Assembly: GCA_905213905.1 (NCBI GenBank)
Contig: CAJMKD010000013.1
Span: 1-64,000, forward strand
Direction: 5' to 3'
DNA from: an uncultured Sutterella sp.
GTDB taxonomy: Bacteria > Pseudomonadota > Gammaproteobacteria > Burkholderiales > Burkholderiaceae_F
DNA length: 64,000 nt
Of this stretch, positions 44,619 to 52,929 are shown piece by piece. Position numbers and translations under genes: made by a program. The notes under the pieces were generated by a model. It saw only the letters and a program-made list of their open reading frames with translations. It made no database searches and was not told where the DNA came from. The number at the start of each line of letters is the position of its first letter. Position 1 is the first letter of the stretch.

Positions 44619-44654
44619 GACGCCCCGCGGCGGCTCGTTCCGCCACGGGGCGTC
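44619..44654 (+). terminator. Hairpin after esterase gene
   Basis: GACGCCCCG (44619-44627) / CGGGGCGTC (44646-44654), with weak ATT tail. Confidence 0.5.
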
Positions 44655-44759
44655 ATTGTGCCGAGACCTTCATTGAAAAGCGGCGCTGCGCCTTGCGCGC
44701 CAACTTGCGCCGAGGCGCTTCTTGCTCGTTTTTCTCATTCGTTTGCTGCATCAAACTGC

Positions 44760-44780
44760 ATTCAAATAAATCATTTGAAT
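44760..44780. promoter_or_regulatory. Perfect dyad ATTCAAAT-N5-ATTTGAAT, putative LysR site
   Basis: 21-bp element with 8-bp perfect arms, 85 bp before the flavodoxin start. The left half and spacing recur at 48155-48175 next to the LysR gene. Confidence 0.55.
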
Positions 44781-44864
44781 TAGTCTCCCTTCGCTCCTAT
44801 AGTCGTTTTAAGAAAAGACGGGAGAGACCCGCCATCCAATACAAGCAACATCCGGAGACATCAA

Positions 44865-45443
44865 ATGACAAAGATGAACCGCCGCCGCTGCCTGCAGCTC
44901 GCTGCGGGCGCAGCCGTGCTCGGCCTCGGTTCGGGCGCCTTTGCCCGCGCCGCCCATGCAGCCGCACCGAAGAAGGCGATCGTGATCTACTACTCGCGCT
45001 CGGGCAACACCGAAGCGCTCGCAAAGATGATCGCCGAAAAAACGGGCGCCGAGACGCTCCGTCTCGATGTGAAGGAGCCCTACGCACCCGACTACGACGA
45101 CATGACCTACATCGCCCGCGATGAAGTCCGCGCCGGCGCGCGCCGCGAGCTTTCGACCGCCGTTCCGGATCTTTCCGCCTACGACACTGTCTTTCTCGGC
45201 ACGCCCTACTGGTGGGGCAGCATTTCTGTTCCCATGAACACCTTCCTCCTCGACCACAACCTGGCAGGGAAGACGGTGGCGCCCTTCATCACTTCGGGGA
45301 GCTCCTCGCCCGACGGCGCCCTTGCGCGCATGCGCGCGCTCTGCCCGCAGGCGAAGTTCGTCGAGCACTTCTACGTGCCGGGCAGCCGCGCCGCAGGCGC
45401 CAAAGCTGACGTTGAGGCCTGGCTCGGTCGACTTGGCTTTTAA
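44865..45443 (+). CDS. Tat-exported flavodoxin
   Basis: 192 aa. Tat-like signal NRRRCLQLAAGAAVLGLGSG, then a flavodoxin fold with FMN loop YYSRSGNTEALA, YDTVFLGTPYWWGSISVPM and TSGSSSPDGAL. Export of a flavodoxin points to a periplasmic redox role. Ribosome site CCGGAG before the ATG. Followed by the CMD gene. Confidence 0.85.
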   Translation: MTKMNRRRCLQLAAGAAVLGLGSGAFARAAHAAAPKKAIVIYYSRSGNTEALAKMIAEKTGAETLRLDVKEPYAPDYDDMTYIARDEVRAGARRELSTAVPDLSAYDTVFLGTPYWWGSISVPMNTFLLDHNLAGKTVAPFITSGSSSPDGALARMRALCPQAKFVEHFYVPGSRAAGAKADVEAWLGRLGF

Positions 45444-45491
45444 TCGACGCGCCCGGCCTCTGCTACCACACCAAACACGCCATACAGAAAC

Positions 45492-46280
45492 ATGAAGCGA
45501 AGAACCGTACTGCAGACGGCGGCCGGTGCCGCCGTAATCAATCTTTTAATGGAAGGAACAACGATGGCTCAGGAAAATCAAGCCGCAGGCGCAATCCGCA
45601 CGGACGCCGATGCAATTCTCGAGCGGTTGATGACAAAGGACGTGCCGGCGGCTGTTGCGTACGACGACCGCATGCGCACGCTGATTGCTGTGGCTTCGCT
45701 CACCGCTCAGGACGAGAGCGACGTGCTCGAAGAAGTTGCCGCAGCAGCGCTCAAGCGCGGCATCGATCCGCTCGCCATGCGCGAAGCGGCCATGCAGGCG
45801 ATGGCCTATTCGGGGCTCCCGACCACGATCCGCGCGGTCCGAGCAATTGCAGCCGCCTGCGCAGTCGCAGGCAAAGCTTTCCCGACCGAATCCGCTGCAA
45901 CGGTGACGGACGAGAATCGCTTTGAAAAGGGGCTCGCTGTTCAGACGGGGATCTTCGGCGACGCCATCACGACCATGCACAAGAACGCCAAGCCGGATGA
46001 ACGTCCCATTACGGTCGACCTCCTCACGGGCTTCTGCTTCGGCGACACCTACACCCGCACGGGGCTCACCCTCAAGGAGCGCGAGCTTCTCACCTTCGTC
46101 GTGATCGCCTCCATGGGCGGGTGCGAGCCGCAGGTGAAGGCGCATGCGGGCGGCAACATTCTCGTCGGCAACACCCGCAAGATGCTCATTGACGCCATCG
46201 TCGTCATGATCCCCTTCATCGGCTTCCCGAAGACGCTCAATGCGCTTGCCATGGTGAACGAAGCCGCGCCTGCGAAGTAA
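45492..46280 (+). CDS. Carboxymuconolactone decarboxylase-family protein
   Basis: 262 aa. Two CMD-like repeats: LIAVASLTAQDESDVLEEVAAAALKRGIDPLAMREAAMQAMAYSGLP in pieces, and LKERELLTFVVIASMGGCEPQVKAHAGGNI. The AhpD CxxC pair is not complete; a single Cys remains in GGCEPQ. The N-terminus MKRRTVLQTAAGAAVINLL looks like a short Tat signal. A second start at 45564 has a better ribosome site (AAGGAAC) and would give a cytoplasmic protein. Enzymatic role unknown; in other genomes CMD, flavodoxin and cyclophilin-like genes often group with a LysR gene. Confidence 0.8.
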   Translation: MKRRTVLQTAAGAAVINLLMEGTTMAQENQAAGAIRTDADAILERLMTKDVPAAVAYDDRMRTLIAVASLTAQDESDVLEEVAAAALKRGIDPLAMREAAMQAMAYSGLPTTIRAVRAIAAACAVAGKAFPTESAATVTDENRFEKGLAVQTGIFGDAITTMHKNAKPDERPITVDLLTGFCFGDTYTRTGLTLKERELLTFVVIASMGGCEPQVKAHAGGNILVGNTRKMLIDAIVVMIPFIGFPKTLNALAMVNEAAPAK

Positions 46281-46435
46281 GCAAGTCCGGCGTTTCGGAC
46301 AAAAGCGCTTCTCCTTTGCGCCGTCTGCAGCTGCGTTTCCTCCTTAGCGCAGGGCAGGCGGCGCTTCTTTTGCCGGCATTTGCCAGCGGCCGCGCGCTTC
46401 GCACCCTGGCGCGAGACGCGGCGGCAACCCGTCTT

Positions 46436-47380
46436 TCAGTGCCGCTGGGGCGCATGCGTGCCTGCGCTGGCGGCATAAAGGACGGCTGCTGTAGCGACGC
46501 AGAAGAGCGCCGCCGTTTCCGCGCTCGAAAGCGGCTCGCCGAAAACGAAAACCCCGAGAAGCAGCGTGAGCACCGGACTCAGAAACTGGATGATGCCGAG
46601 TATCGAGAGCGGCAGGCGCTGCGCCGCGAGCGAAAAGAGGATCATCGGTATGGCGGTGACCAGCCCCGTGCCGATCAGCACATACGAAATGCCGTCGGCG
46701 AAGCCGGCAGCAAACAAATCGAGCGCCGCGCCCGCCCTCGAGAGACAAAGCCATGCGAGCGCAAAGGGCAGCATCAGCGCATGCTCAAGCGCCACGCTTT
46801 CCATCGGCGCGAGCGTCACTTTCTTCTTGAGCGCGCCGTAGATGGCCCAGGTGGCCGAAACGGAAAGCGCAATGGTCGGAAACCGGTCCAAGCCGGTCAC
46901 AAGCGCTGCTACGCCGACCGCCGCCACAGCGAGCGCAGCCGCACGGATCTTCGAAACGCGCTCGCCGAAGATGAGGATGCCGATCGCAACCGTCGCGAGC
47001 GGCGTCAGAAACGTGCCGAGCCCGAGCTCGACCACGCGTCCCGTGTTGACGCCCAGAATATTGATGAGCCAGTTGGCGCTCGCAAAGACGGAAGCGGCCG
47101 TCACAAGCGCAGCCGTTCTTCGCTGCGGCTTCGAAAAGACGGCGCGCGTGCGCGAAATCGTCTGAGAGAGGCGCCCCTGAAGCAGGAGCAGCATCACAAT
47201 GAAGACAAAGGACCAGACGATTCGATGCGCCAGAATGTCAACGGCATCGACCGCCGCCATCAAGTGCCAATAGAGCGGCATGACGCCCCAAAACACATAG
47301 GCGGCAATCGCGCCCGCCAGACCCCAAAAGGTCGGTGACTCGCGCTGCATCAAGCTCTCGTGCCTGCTTCCTATCATCAT
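46436..47380 (-). CDS. rarD: RarD-type EamA permease
   Basis: About 314 aa, ten membrane segments. RarD features: FWGVMPLYWHLMAAVDAVDILAHRIVWSFVF in pieces, ASANWLINILGVNTGRVVELGLGTFLTPL and LSILGIIQFLSPVLTLLLGVFVFGEPL. E. coli RarD is linked to chloramphenicol sensitivity; its substrate is uncertain. Start is 47380 or the ATG at 47350, which would match E. coli RarD length better. Confidence 0.85.
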   Translation of the reverse strand: MMIGSRHESLMQRESPTFWGLAGAIAAYVFWGVMPLYWHLMAAVDAVDILAHRIVWSFVFIVMLLLLQGRLSQTISRTRAVFSKPQRRTAALVTAASVFASANWLINILGVNTGRVVELGLGTFLTPLATVAIGILIFGERVSKIRAAALAVAAVGVAALVTGLDRFPTIALSVSATWAIYGALKKKVTLAPMESVALEHALMLPFALAWLCLSRAGAALDLFAAGFADGISYVLIGTGLVTAIPMILFSLAAQRLPLSILGIIQFLSPVLTLLLGVFVFGEPLSSAETAALFCVATAAVLYAASAGTHAPQRH

Positions 47381-47623
47381 GCTTCTCACTTTGACGTTCC
47401 GAGACGCGCCTTTTGCGGCTTTTGCGGCTTGGCGCGTTCTGTCAAAGTGTACGCCGATAGCTGAGACGGCCTCAGGCATCGCCGGCGGCGGGCGCTTCCG
47501 GCAGCAATCCTCGCCCTTTTTGCGAGGCTCAATGCTTCAAATTCGAGGCGAGCGGCAGCCGCTTCAGAAGCGGCGCCGCTTCTTCTCTCGCCCGGGCCGC
47601 AGTGCGCAGCCCAGACATGGCTG

Positions 47624-48046
47624 CTATTTGGAAAGCCGCCGGATCGTGACGCTCGTCGACCCGCAGTCGCGGAGCGCCTTCATGGCCTCATCGCTCATCC
47701 GCCCGAGCGGAACAAGCGATTCGGAAGGCCGGAAGCCGCGCACGAACACCGCCAGATTCCCCCACGGCACGTAATACGTGATGTCGCCCGCCTTGGGCGT
47801 CGTTCTCGTCGGCGCACGCCCGACGTCGAGCTTCGGATTGAGGTACGCAATGCGTTCGGTGGCGCCGAAATCTTCAAATTCCAGCGTCATCGGCAGCCGC
47901 GCAATGAGCGCCCTCGATGCGTCGTGCTCGTCAAGCTCGACCGGATATGCCTTGTCGGCGATCACCATTTCCACCGTTTCAGCCATCGATGCACTCCCGA
48001 GAATCAGCGCCGCCAGGACAACGAGCGCTGTTTTATTGTGATTCAA
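47624..48046 (-). CDS. Exported cyclophilin-like fold protein
   Basis: 140 aa. TTG start at 48046, with AGGAGAAGGG 7 bases upstream; it gives a signal peptide (ALVVLAALILGSASMAE) that a later ATG would remove. The mature part fits the Cyclophilin_like family: ALIARLPMTLEFEDFGATERIAYLNPKL, GDITYYVPWGNLAVFV and SLVPLGRM. No catalytic function is established. Divergent from the LysR gene. Confidence 0.82.
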   Translation of the reverse strand: MNHNKTALVVLAALILGSASMAETVEMVIADKAYPVELDEHDASRALIARLPMTLEFEDFGATERIAYLNPKLDVGRAPTRTTPKAGDITYYVPWGNLAVFVRGFRPSESLVPLGRMSDEAMKALRDCGSTSVTIRRLSK

Positions 48047-48154
48047 AGCCCTTCTCCTAAACGACAAGTTAATTGTTGAGGAAACCACCTTCGGCGCTCA
48101 ATGCCCGGCATGCGCGCCGAATCTGAGAAAAATTATCAGCGGCGCGCCAATTCA

Positions 48155-48175
48155 ATTCAAATACTTTATATTCAT
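48155..48175. promoter_or_regulatory. Putative LysR site, imperfect copy of ATTCAAAT dyad
   Basis: ATTCAAAT-ACTTT-ATATTCAT: the left half is identical to the site at 44760 and the right half matches at 5 of 8 positions. Lies in the 159-bp region between the cyclophilin-like gene and the LysR gene. Confidence 0.45.
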
Positions 48176-48205
48176 CCTATTCCATATATTTCCCGCATAA
48201 ATGCC

Positions 48206-49090
48206 ATGGATCTCAAATCCCTCCGCTACTTTGTGGAAATCGCCCGTGAAAAAAGCTTCACCGCCGCTGCGGAAAAGCTCTTTGTGACGCAGCCGACGCT
48301 TTCGCGGCAGATTGCGGATCTCGAGGAAGAGCTCGGGCACAAGCTCTTTGACCGCACGACGCGGCGCATTGAGCTCACGGAAAAGGGAATCTATCTATTT
48401 CGGCAGGCGCAGTCGATCCTTTCGCTCGTTGAAAAGACCAAGCTTGAAGCCATGTCGACGCAGGACCTCTCGGGCGACATCACGATTTCAGCGGGGGAAA
48501 CCCCTGCGATGGACATCGTGGCGCAGACGCTCGAGCGCTTTCAGGCCACGCACCCCAACGTGCGCTGCCACCTGCTCTCGGCCAATGCGCAGGACGCAGC
48601 GATGAATGTCCGCATGGGCATCTCTAATTTCGGCGTCTTCAACATGCCTGCCGAGATCGACGGGTTCGACTACATCAAGCTCCCGCAGCAGAACCGCTGG
48701 GGCATTCTGACGCGCCGCGACGGCCCGCTCGCGGGCAAAGTGAGCGTCGTCCCGTCGGATCTTCACAACCTGCCGCTCTACGCCTCGAAGCAGACGCTGA
48801 TCCGCAACCGCATTGCCGGCTGGCTCGGCGAGCCCTTTGAGCGGCTGCGCATCGTCGGCACCTACAACCTGCTCTACAACGCGTCGCTCATCGTGCGCTC
48901 GGGCGGGCACGCCCTCTGCCTCGACGGCATTGTTCGGCCGGACGACGACATCGTGTTTCTGCCCTTCTCGCCCGCCTTCCGCACAGATGTCGTATTCGCG
49001 TGGCCGATTGCCGCGCCGAAGCGCACGCTCACGGAAGCCTTCCTCGAGTGCCTGCGCAGCGAGATTGAGGCGCGCCTCAAAAAGGGCTGA
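48206..49090 (+). CDS. LysR-family transcriptional regulator
   Basis: 294 aa. Helix-turn-helix MDLKSLRYFVEIAREKSFTAAAEKLFVTQPTLSRQI in pieces, LGHKLFDRTTRRIELTEKG, then the LysR substrate-binding domain (ISAGETPAMDIVAQTLERFQATHPNV). Divergent from the cyclophilin-like gene and near flavodoxin, CMD and esterase genes, its likely targets. Start ATG at 48206 gives the standard LysR N-terminus. Confidence 0.9.
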   Translation: MDLKSLRYFVEIAREKSFTAAAEKLFVTQPTLSRQIADLEEELGHKLFDRTTRRIELTEKGIYLFRQAQSILSLVEKTKLEAMSTQDLSGDITISAGETPAMDIVAQTLERFQATHPNVRCHLLSANAQDAAMNVRMGISNFGVFNMPAEIDGFDYIKLPQQNRWGILTRRDGPLAGKVSVVPSDLHNLPLYASKQTLIRNRIAGWLGEPFERLRIVGTYNLLYNASLIVRSGGHALCLDGIVRPDDDIVFLPFSPAFRTDVVFAWPIAAPKRTLTEAFLECLRSEIEARLKKG

Positions 49091-49133
49091 GCGCACGGCG
49101 CATCCGCTGCCGCGCGAATCCAAAAAGTAGAAA

Positions 49134-49162
49134 GCCCGCCCGGCTTTTGTGCCGGCGCGGGC
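49134..49162. terminator. Bidirectional terminator between LysR and PheC-like genes
   Basis: GCCCGC-CCGGC / GCCG-GC-GCGGGC stem with loop TTTTGT; TTTC follows on the minus strand and ATTTC on the plus strand. Confidence 0.65.
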
Positions 49163-49203
49163 ATTTCGAGTGAGGATCGTCCGGCTGAGCCGGTCAAGCC
49201 TGG

Positions 49204-49983
49204 TTAATCAAGCCACTTGTCCTCGAGGCGGTCGAGTTCGCCGCGAATATCCATCAAGCGCCAAAGGAAGCGCATCGAGCGCGTGAAGTCGGCGTCGTCC
49301 GTCGGCATCATGAAGCCCATTTCGCTCACCGGCGTGAGCGGATGATCGAGGAAGGCGGCATGCAGTTCGGGATACTTCTTCACGTAAAGCTTCGCTTCAG
49401 CCGTCTCGGTAATCATCACGTCGCCTTCGTCCTTGGCGATCATCCCCGGAATTTCATAGTTCTTGTCGTGCGTCTTCACCTGCGCCTTCTTGAGGTGCTC
49501 GAGCACGTACTGCTCATTCGTGCCGCCCGGATTCTTGATGACGCGCACGCTCGGATCGTTGAGGCTTTCGGGCGTCGTGAAGCGGTCCTTGTTCTTCTTG
49601 TTGACGAGCGCAACCTTGCCGAAGGGCGCATACCCCGGCAGGAAGTCCGCGTAGCCCGCACGGGCGAGCGTCTGGGTGATGCCGCCGACGGCAACATCAA
49701 ACTTGTTGCCCTTGATGCCGGCTTCCAGGTCCTTCCAGGGCGTCACGACATATTCGACCTTCCAGCCGGCCGTCTTCGCCATCGATTCGATGAGATCAAC
49801 ATCGTGACCGACGAGCTTCTCGCCTTCCTTCATCGCAAACGGACGGTAGTCGGCTGGGGTGCCGACACGAATCACCTTCGTTTCGTTGATTTTGTCGAGA
49901 CGTTCTCCAGCCTGCGCGGTCATCGTGCAGGCAACGGCGCCGAGCGCCAGAGCGGCAAGGAGCTTGCGGGCAGCTGTGGTCAT
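49204..49983 (-). CDS. Periplasmic cyclohexadienyl dehydratase-like (PheC) / SBP_bac_3 protein
   Basis: 259 aa with a Sec signal (RKLLAALALGAVACTMTAQAGE). The mature part starts RLDKINETKVIRVGTPADYRPFAM and contains VKNPGGTNEQYVLEHLKKAQV-like text (IKNPGGTNEQYVLEHLKKA), DEGDVMITETAEAKLYVKKYPEL and a C-terminal EDKWL. This pattern, especially NPGGTNE and LKKA, matches PheC of Pseudomonas, an exported prephenate/arogenate dehydratase derived from amino-acid binding proteins. An ordinary binding protein is the alternative; no ABC permease is adjacent, which favours the enzyme. Confidence 0.65.
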   Translation of the reverse strand: MTTAARKLLAALALGAVACTMTAQAGERLDKINETKVIRVGTPADYRPFAMKEGEKLVGHDVDLIESMAKTAGWKVEYVVTPWKDLEAGIKGNKFDVAVGGITQTLARAGYADFLPGYAPFGKVALVNKKNKDRFTTPESLNDPSVRVIKNPGGTNEQYVLEHLKKAQVKTHDKNYEIPGMIAKDEGDVMITETAEAKLYVKKYPELHAAFLDHPLTPVSEMGFMMPTDDADFTRSMRFLWRLMDIRGELDRLEDKWLD

Positions 49984-50289
49984 GTGTATTTCTCCCGAAA
50001 GAGTGCTTGAGTTGACGGGGCGTGAAAAACCGCGTCCCTTTTCAACAAGTCTCTCGGAAGGCGCCCAAGCGCGCAACGCCGGCCAAGGCCCATCCGGCGT
50101 TTTTTTTGCCGACTTTTCAGCAGAAGCTTCTCGCTTGCCAAATCTGTTCGGCAGAACATCTGATCGGGAAAGCGCTTACGAAGCCATACAAAACCTTTGC
50201 GAGAAACGTTGCGCGAGGTTTGAAAAGACACTGGCGCAAGACGAAGTTCGAGCGTGAAATGAGCGAGCCCATCGACCGTCTGGCCGCCA
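49984..50289 (+). other. 306-bp intergenic region with orphan plus-strand terminator
   Basis: No protein gene. A good plus-strand terminator (50075-50107) ends here although both neighbours are on the minus strand, so a short plus-strand RNA is possible. Confidence 0.4.
50075..50107 (+). terminator. Orphan plus-strand intrinsic terminator
   Basis: AACGCCGG (50075-50082) pairs with CCGGCGTT (50094-50101), followed by TTTTTTT overlapping the arm end. Confidence 0.7.
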
Positions 50290-51078
50290 TCAGACTTTGA
50301 CGTTCCGCGCTAGCGACTTCACGGCCGAAACTACCGTCCCTTCAACATTCACGCGCAGCCACGCCGTCGGCCGAATGGTTTCATGCGGCGCCGCTGCGTT
50401 TTCAGCCTCAAGCCGGAGGTCCGCCGCCGAAGACGGATCGTCGCCCGAGAAGAAGATGCGCCGTATCGACAATTCGCCGTTGATGCGCGCGCAGGCAATG
50501 TCGCCGCTCTTCGGAACCCGGGCAGCGTCTACGACAACGAGGTCCCCTGCGCCGATGCCTGCATCGATCATCGCATCGCCCGCGGCCCGAAGAACGTAGA
50601 TGCGCCGCTCGCTTCTTCGCTCGCCGGCGGCAGTCTTGCGGCCGTAAATCACTTCCGCCGCGTCGTACTGACGAAGGCCGGATGCGCGAAGCGTCTGCGC
50701 TTCGTCCTCTTGGGAGAGATCGCCCCGCTCCTTCGCACGCTCAACCAGGAGCGGCTCGATTGTCTGCGGCAGAACGCCGATCACCGCCGGCGATTCCAGA
50801 TCAGCGGGCGCGGCGCCCGCTTTGTCGATCATCGCTTCAATGCGGTCAAGCACGCTGCGAAGCCACTTCACGCCGCCAAGGCCTGTGAAGAGACTGCGCT
50901 GGGATTCCTCGAGGCGGATATGCACTTTCGCGTCAAGCGGCGCAGCGCCCACGAGCTTCCGGCCGGAGCCGGGACGAGCGCCGCCTTTTTTCCCGGACGC
51001 TTTCGCCGACCCTTTTGCGGATGCACTGCCCGCCGTCTTTGCCGCCTCTGTCGTCTTCTGCTCTTCCGCTGCAGCCAT
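50290..51078 (-). CDS. UmuD/LexA-like S24-fold protein lacking the Ser-Lys dyad
   Basis: 262 aa. The C-terminal domain aligns closely with UmuD: AAGDAMIDAGIGAGDLVVVD, GDIACARINGELSIRRI. The catalytic Ser of GDSM is Ala (A169) and the catalytic Lys is Arg (R206), at the same 37-residue separation as UmuD S60/K97. Self-cleavage should be impossible. The N-terminus is Lys/Ala-rich, then ARPGSGRKLVGAAPLDAKVHIRLEES and GGVKWLRSVLDRIEA, reminiscent of small DNA-binding or UmuD N-terminal arms. No umuC follows. Start at 51078 chosen for AAGGAG-N9-ATG. It may be a non-cleavable regulator. Confidence 0.75.
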   Translation of the reverse strand: MAAAEEQKTTEAAKTAGSASAKGSAKASGKKGGARPGSGRKLVGAAPLDAKVHIRLEESQRSLFTGLGGVKWLRSVLDRIEAMIDKAGAAPADLESPAVIGVLPQTIEPLLVERAKERGDLSQEDEAQTLRASGLRQYDAAEVIYGRKTAAGERRSERRIYVLRAAGDAMIDAGIGAGDLVVVDAARVPKSGDIACARINGELSIRRIFFSGDDPSSAADLRLEAENAAAPHETIRPTAWLRVNVEGTVVSAVKSLARNVKV

Positions 51079-51792
51079 CCCTCTCGACTCCTTTCCGCCG
51101 TTCATTGCCTGAATCTTTGATTTTGTCACCCGCAATCACTGAGGCATGGCAATGCCGTTGCGGAGATCCGCCGAGAGGATACCTGAAAAACCGCCGCTTG
51201 GCTGAAGATTCGTTGTTTTCAATCGCTCCTTTTTTAGGATCGTGCGTGCCTTCCATCCGTTTTTCGCCTCGACAGCAAGGCACTTGAATAAAGCCTCAAA
51301 GCATTGCTTTTCCGAATGGCGCACGCCGTTCTGCGCTTTGCTTCAGCAGTCTTCTTTTTGAATCGCCGTCCGCCTTCGAAACGTCTGAGCGCAGCTTCCG
51401 TGCTTTTCAGCCGCTCGCTTCCGCGTTGTTCCGAAACGGACGAATTGATAATGTCTCCTTCAGCATAATTACGTACCCTAATAATTAATAATCAGGCTTT
51501 CAGCCGCCCATCGAGACCGTGCTTTTCCGAGCTGCGGGCATCGCGGCCGGCACGCCTCAAACCCGCGCCGGCATTGGGCTTGCGTCGTTTATTTGCCGCC
51601 ATTTGTTCGACAATTCGGCACTTTTGCCTATTCGTCCCTAAGGTGATTGCAGTGGAGGCAAGCAGTGGAAATCACTTAGTGTTTGCCCGTCATTCGCAAG
51701 AACTGCTCAATTCGAACTATGCGCCATGCGTCGACTTTGCAACGCGGGGCTACCTTGAAAAGGCATTTTTTCATCAACCCCCGGAGAACCTC
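51079..51792. other. 714-bp divergent intergenic region
   Basis: No convincing gene. Strongly AT-rich around 51450-51495 (ATAATTAATAATC), a probable promoter zone for the yjiH-like operon. No LexA box (CTGT-N8-ACAG) was seen upstream of the UmuD-like gene. Confidence 0.5.
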
Positions 51793-52466
51793 ATGGCAGA
51801 CCCTCAGGCAACCTCTCCTGCGCCGGAAAAGACCGAGAAAGTCGGCGTCGGCGCATACATCGCACTTACTTTTGCGATCATTCTTTTCTCGGGCGTCTTC
51901 TACAAGATGCCCGAAGGCCAGAAATGGCTCGGCGCCCTTGACTTCACGACGCTCATCGGCGCCTTCGGCACCATCGCCGATTCGAAGAACAACTTCACGG
52001 GCGCGGGCGGCGTCAGCGCGCGTGCGGGCTTTCTCTTCTCTCTCAACCTGATCCCGGGCGTCATGCTCGCGATGGGCCTGATTGAAGTCCTCGCGCACTA
52101 CGGCGCTCTGCGCGCCGCACAGGTCCTCCTCACGCCGCTCCTGAAGCCGCTGCTCGGCGTGCCGGGCTACTGCGGCCTTGCGCTCATCACCGACCTGCAG
52201 AGCACGGACGGCGGCGCAGCCCTCACGCGCGCCCTTCACGACGAAGGCCGCATCACGACGAAGAATCTGATCACGATCGCAGCCGGCAGTATGCGGGCGC
52301 AGGGTGCGTGAGCAACTACTACTCGACGGTCTCGGCGCTCTTTGCGTTCTTCCTCTGCCCGGTGTGGCTCCCCGTCATCGTGATCCTCGTTCTCAAGTTT
52401 GTCGGCGGCGCACTGATCCGCCTTGTCCTCAACACGCTCTACAAGAAGGACTTTGAAAATGCCTGA
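51793..52466 (+). pseudogene. YjiH-like nucleoside-recognition membrane protein, frameshifted
   Basis: The first frame runs from ATG 51793 (CCGGAG upstream) through KNNFTGAGGVSARAGFLFSLNLIPGVMLAMGLIE and ITDLQSTDGGAALTRALHDEGRITTKNLITIAA and then stops at 52309-52311. The +2 frame resumes at about 52284 with RQYAGAGCVSNYYSTVSALFAFFLCPVW and runs to TGA 52464-52466. Adding one base near 52283-52284 (restoring GCC-TGG-CAG-TAT, i.e. AWQY) joins both parts into ~224 aa. The true stop overlaps the next gene by 8 bp, as in a coupled pair. So it is either a real inactivating deletion or a sequencing error. Confidence 0.8.
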
Positions 52467-52929
52467 AGCCGCCGCAACCCAGTCCAGCAATCCCTTTGAC
52501 ATCTTCATCGTTGGCCTCAAGAAGGGCCTCAACATCGGCCTCTACAGCCTGCTGCCCAACGTGCTGATGGCGTTTGTGCTCACCTACATCCTTCAGCTCT
52601 TCGGCGTGCTCGACTTTCTCGGACACACCTGCGGCGGCGTGATGGGCCTCTTCGGCCTCCCGGGCGAAGCCATCACGGTGCTGCTTGCCACGTGGCTCTC
52701 CTGCGGCGCCGGCGTCGGCGTTGCCGCGAGCCTTGCTTCGAGCAACATCCTCGGTCCGGCCGAGCTCACGATTCTTTCGCCCGCGCTCATTCTGATGGCG
52801 TCGCAGATTCAGTACATGGGGCGTCTGCTTGGCGTCGCGAACGTGCCGAAGCGCTACTGGCCGGTCCTCATGCTCAACAGCGTCCTCATGGGCTGCATCG
52901 GCATGATCGTGATGCGCTTCTTTGTCTAA
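52459..52929 (+). CDS. YjiG-like nucleoside-recognition (SpmB-type) membrane protein
   Basis: 156 aa with about four membrane segments: GLKKGLNIGLYSLLPNVLMAFVLTYILQ, GVMGLFGLPGEAITVLLATWLSCGAGVGVAASLASS, ALILMASQIQYMGRLLG. The Gate/nucleoside-recognition domain family works in two-gene pairs (YjiH-YjiG, SpmA-SpmB). Start ATG at 52459 overlaps the upstream gene. Its partner is frameshifted, so the pair may not work. Substrate unknown; an exported M20 peptidase gene follows 0.6 kb later. Confidence 0.82.
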   Translation: MPEAAATQSSNPFDIFIVGLKKGLNIGLYSLLPNVLMAFVLTYILQLFGVLDFLGHTCGGVMGLFGLPGEAITVLLATWLSCGAGVGVAASLASSNILGPAELTILSPALILMASQIQYMGRLLGVANVPKRYWPVLMLNSVLMGCIGMIVMRFFV

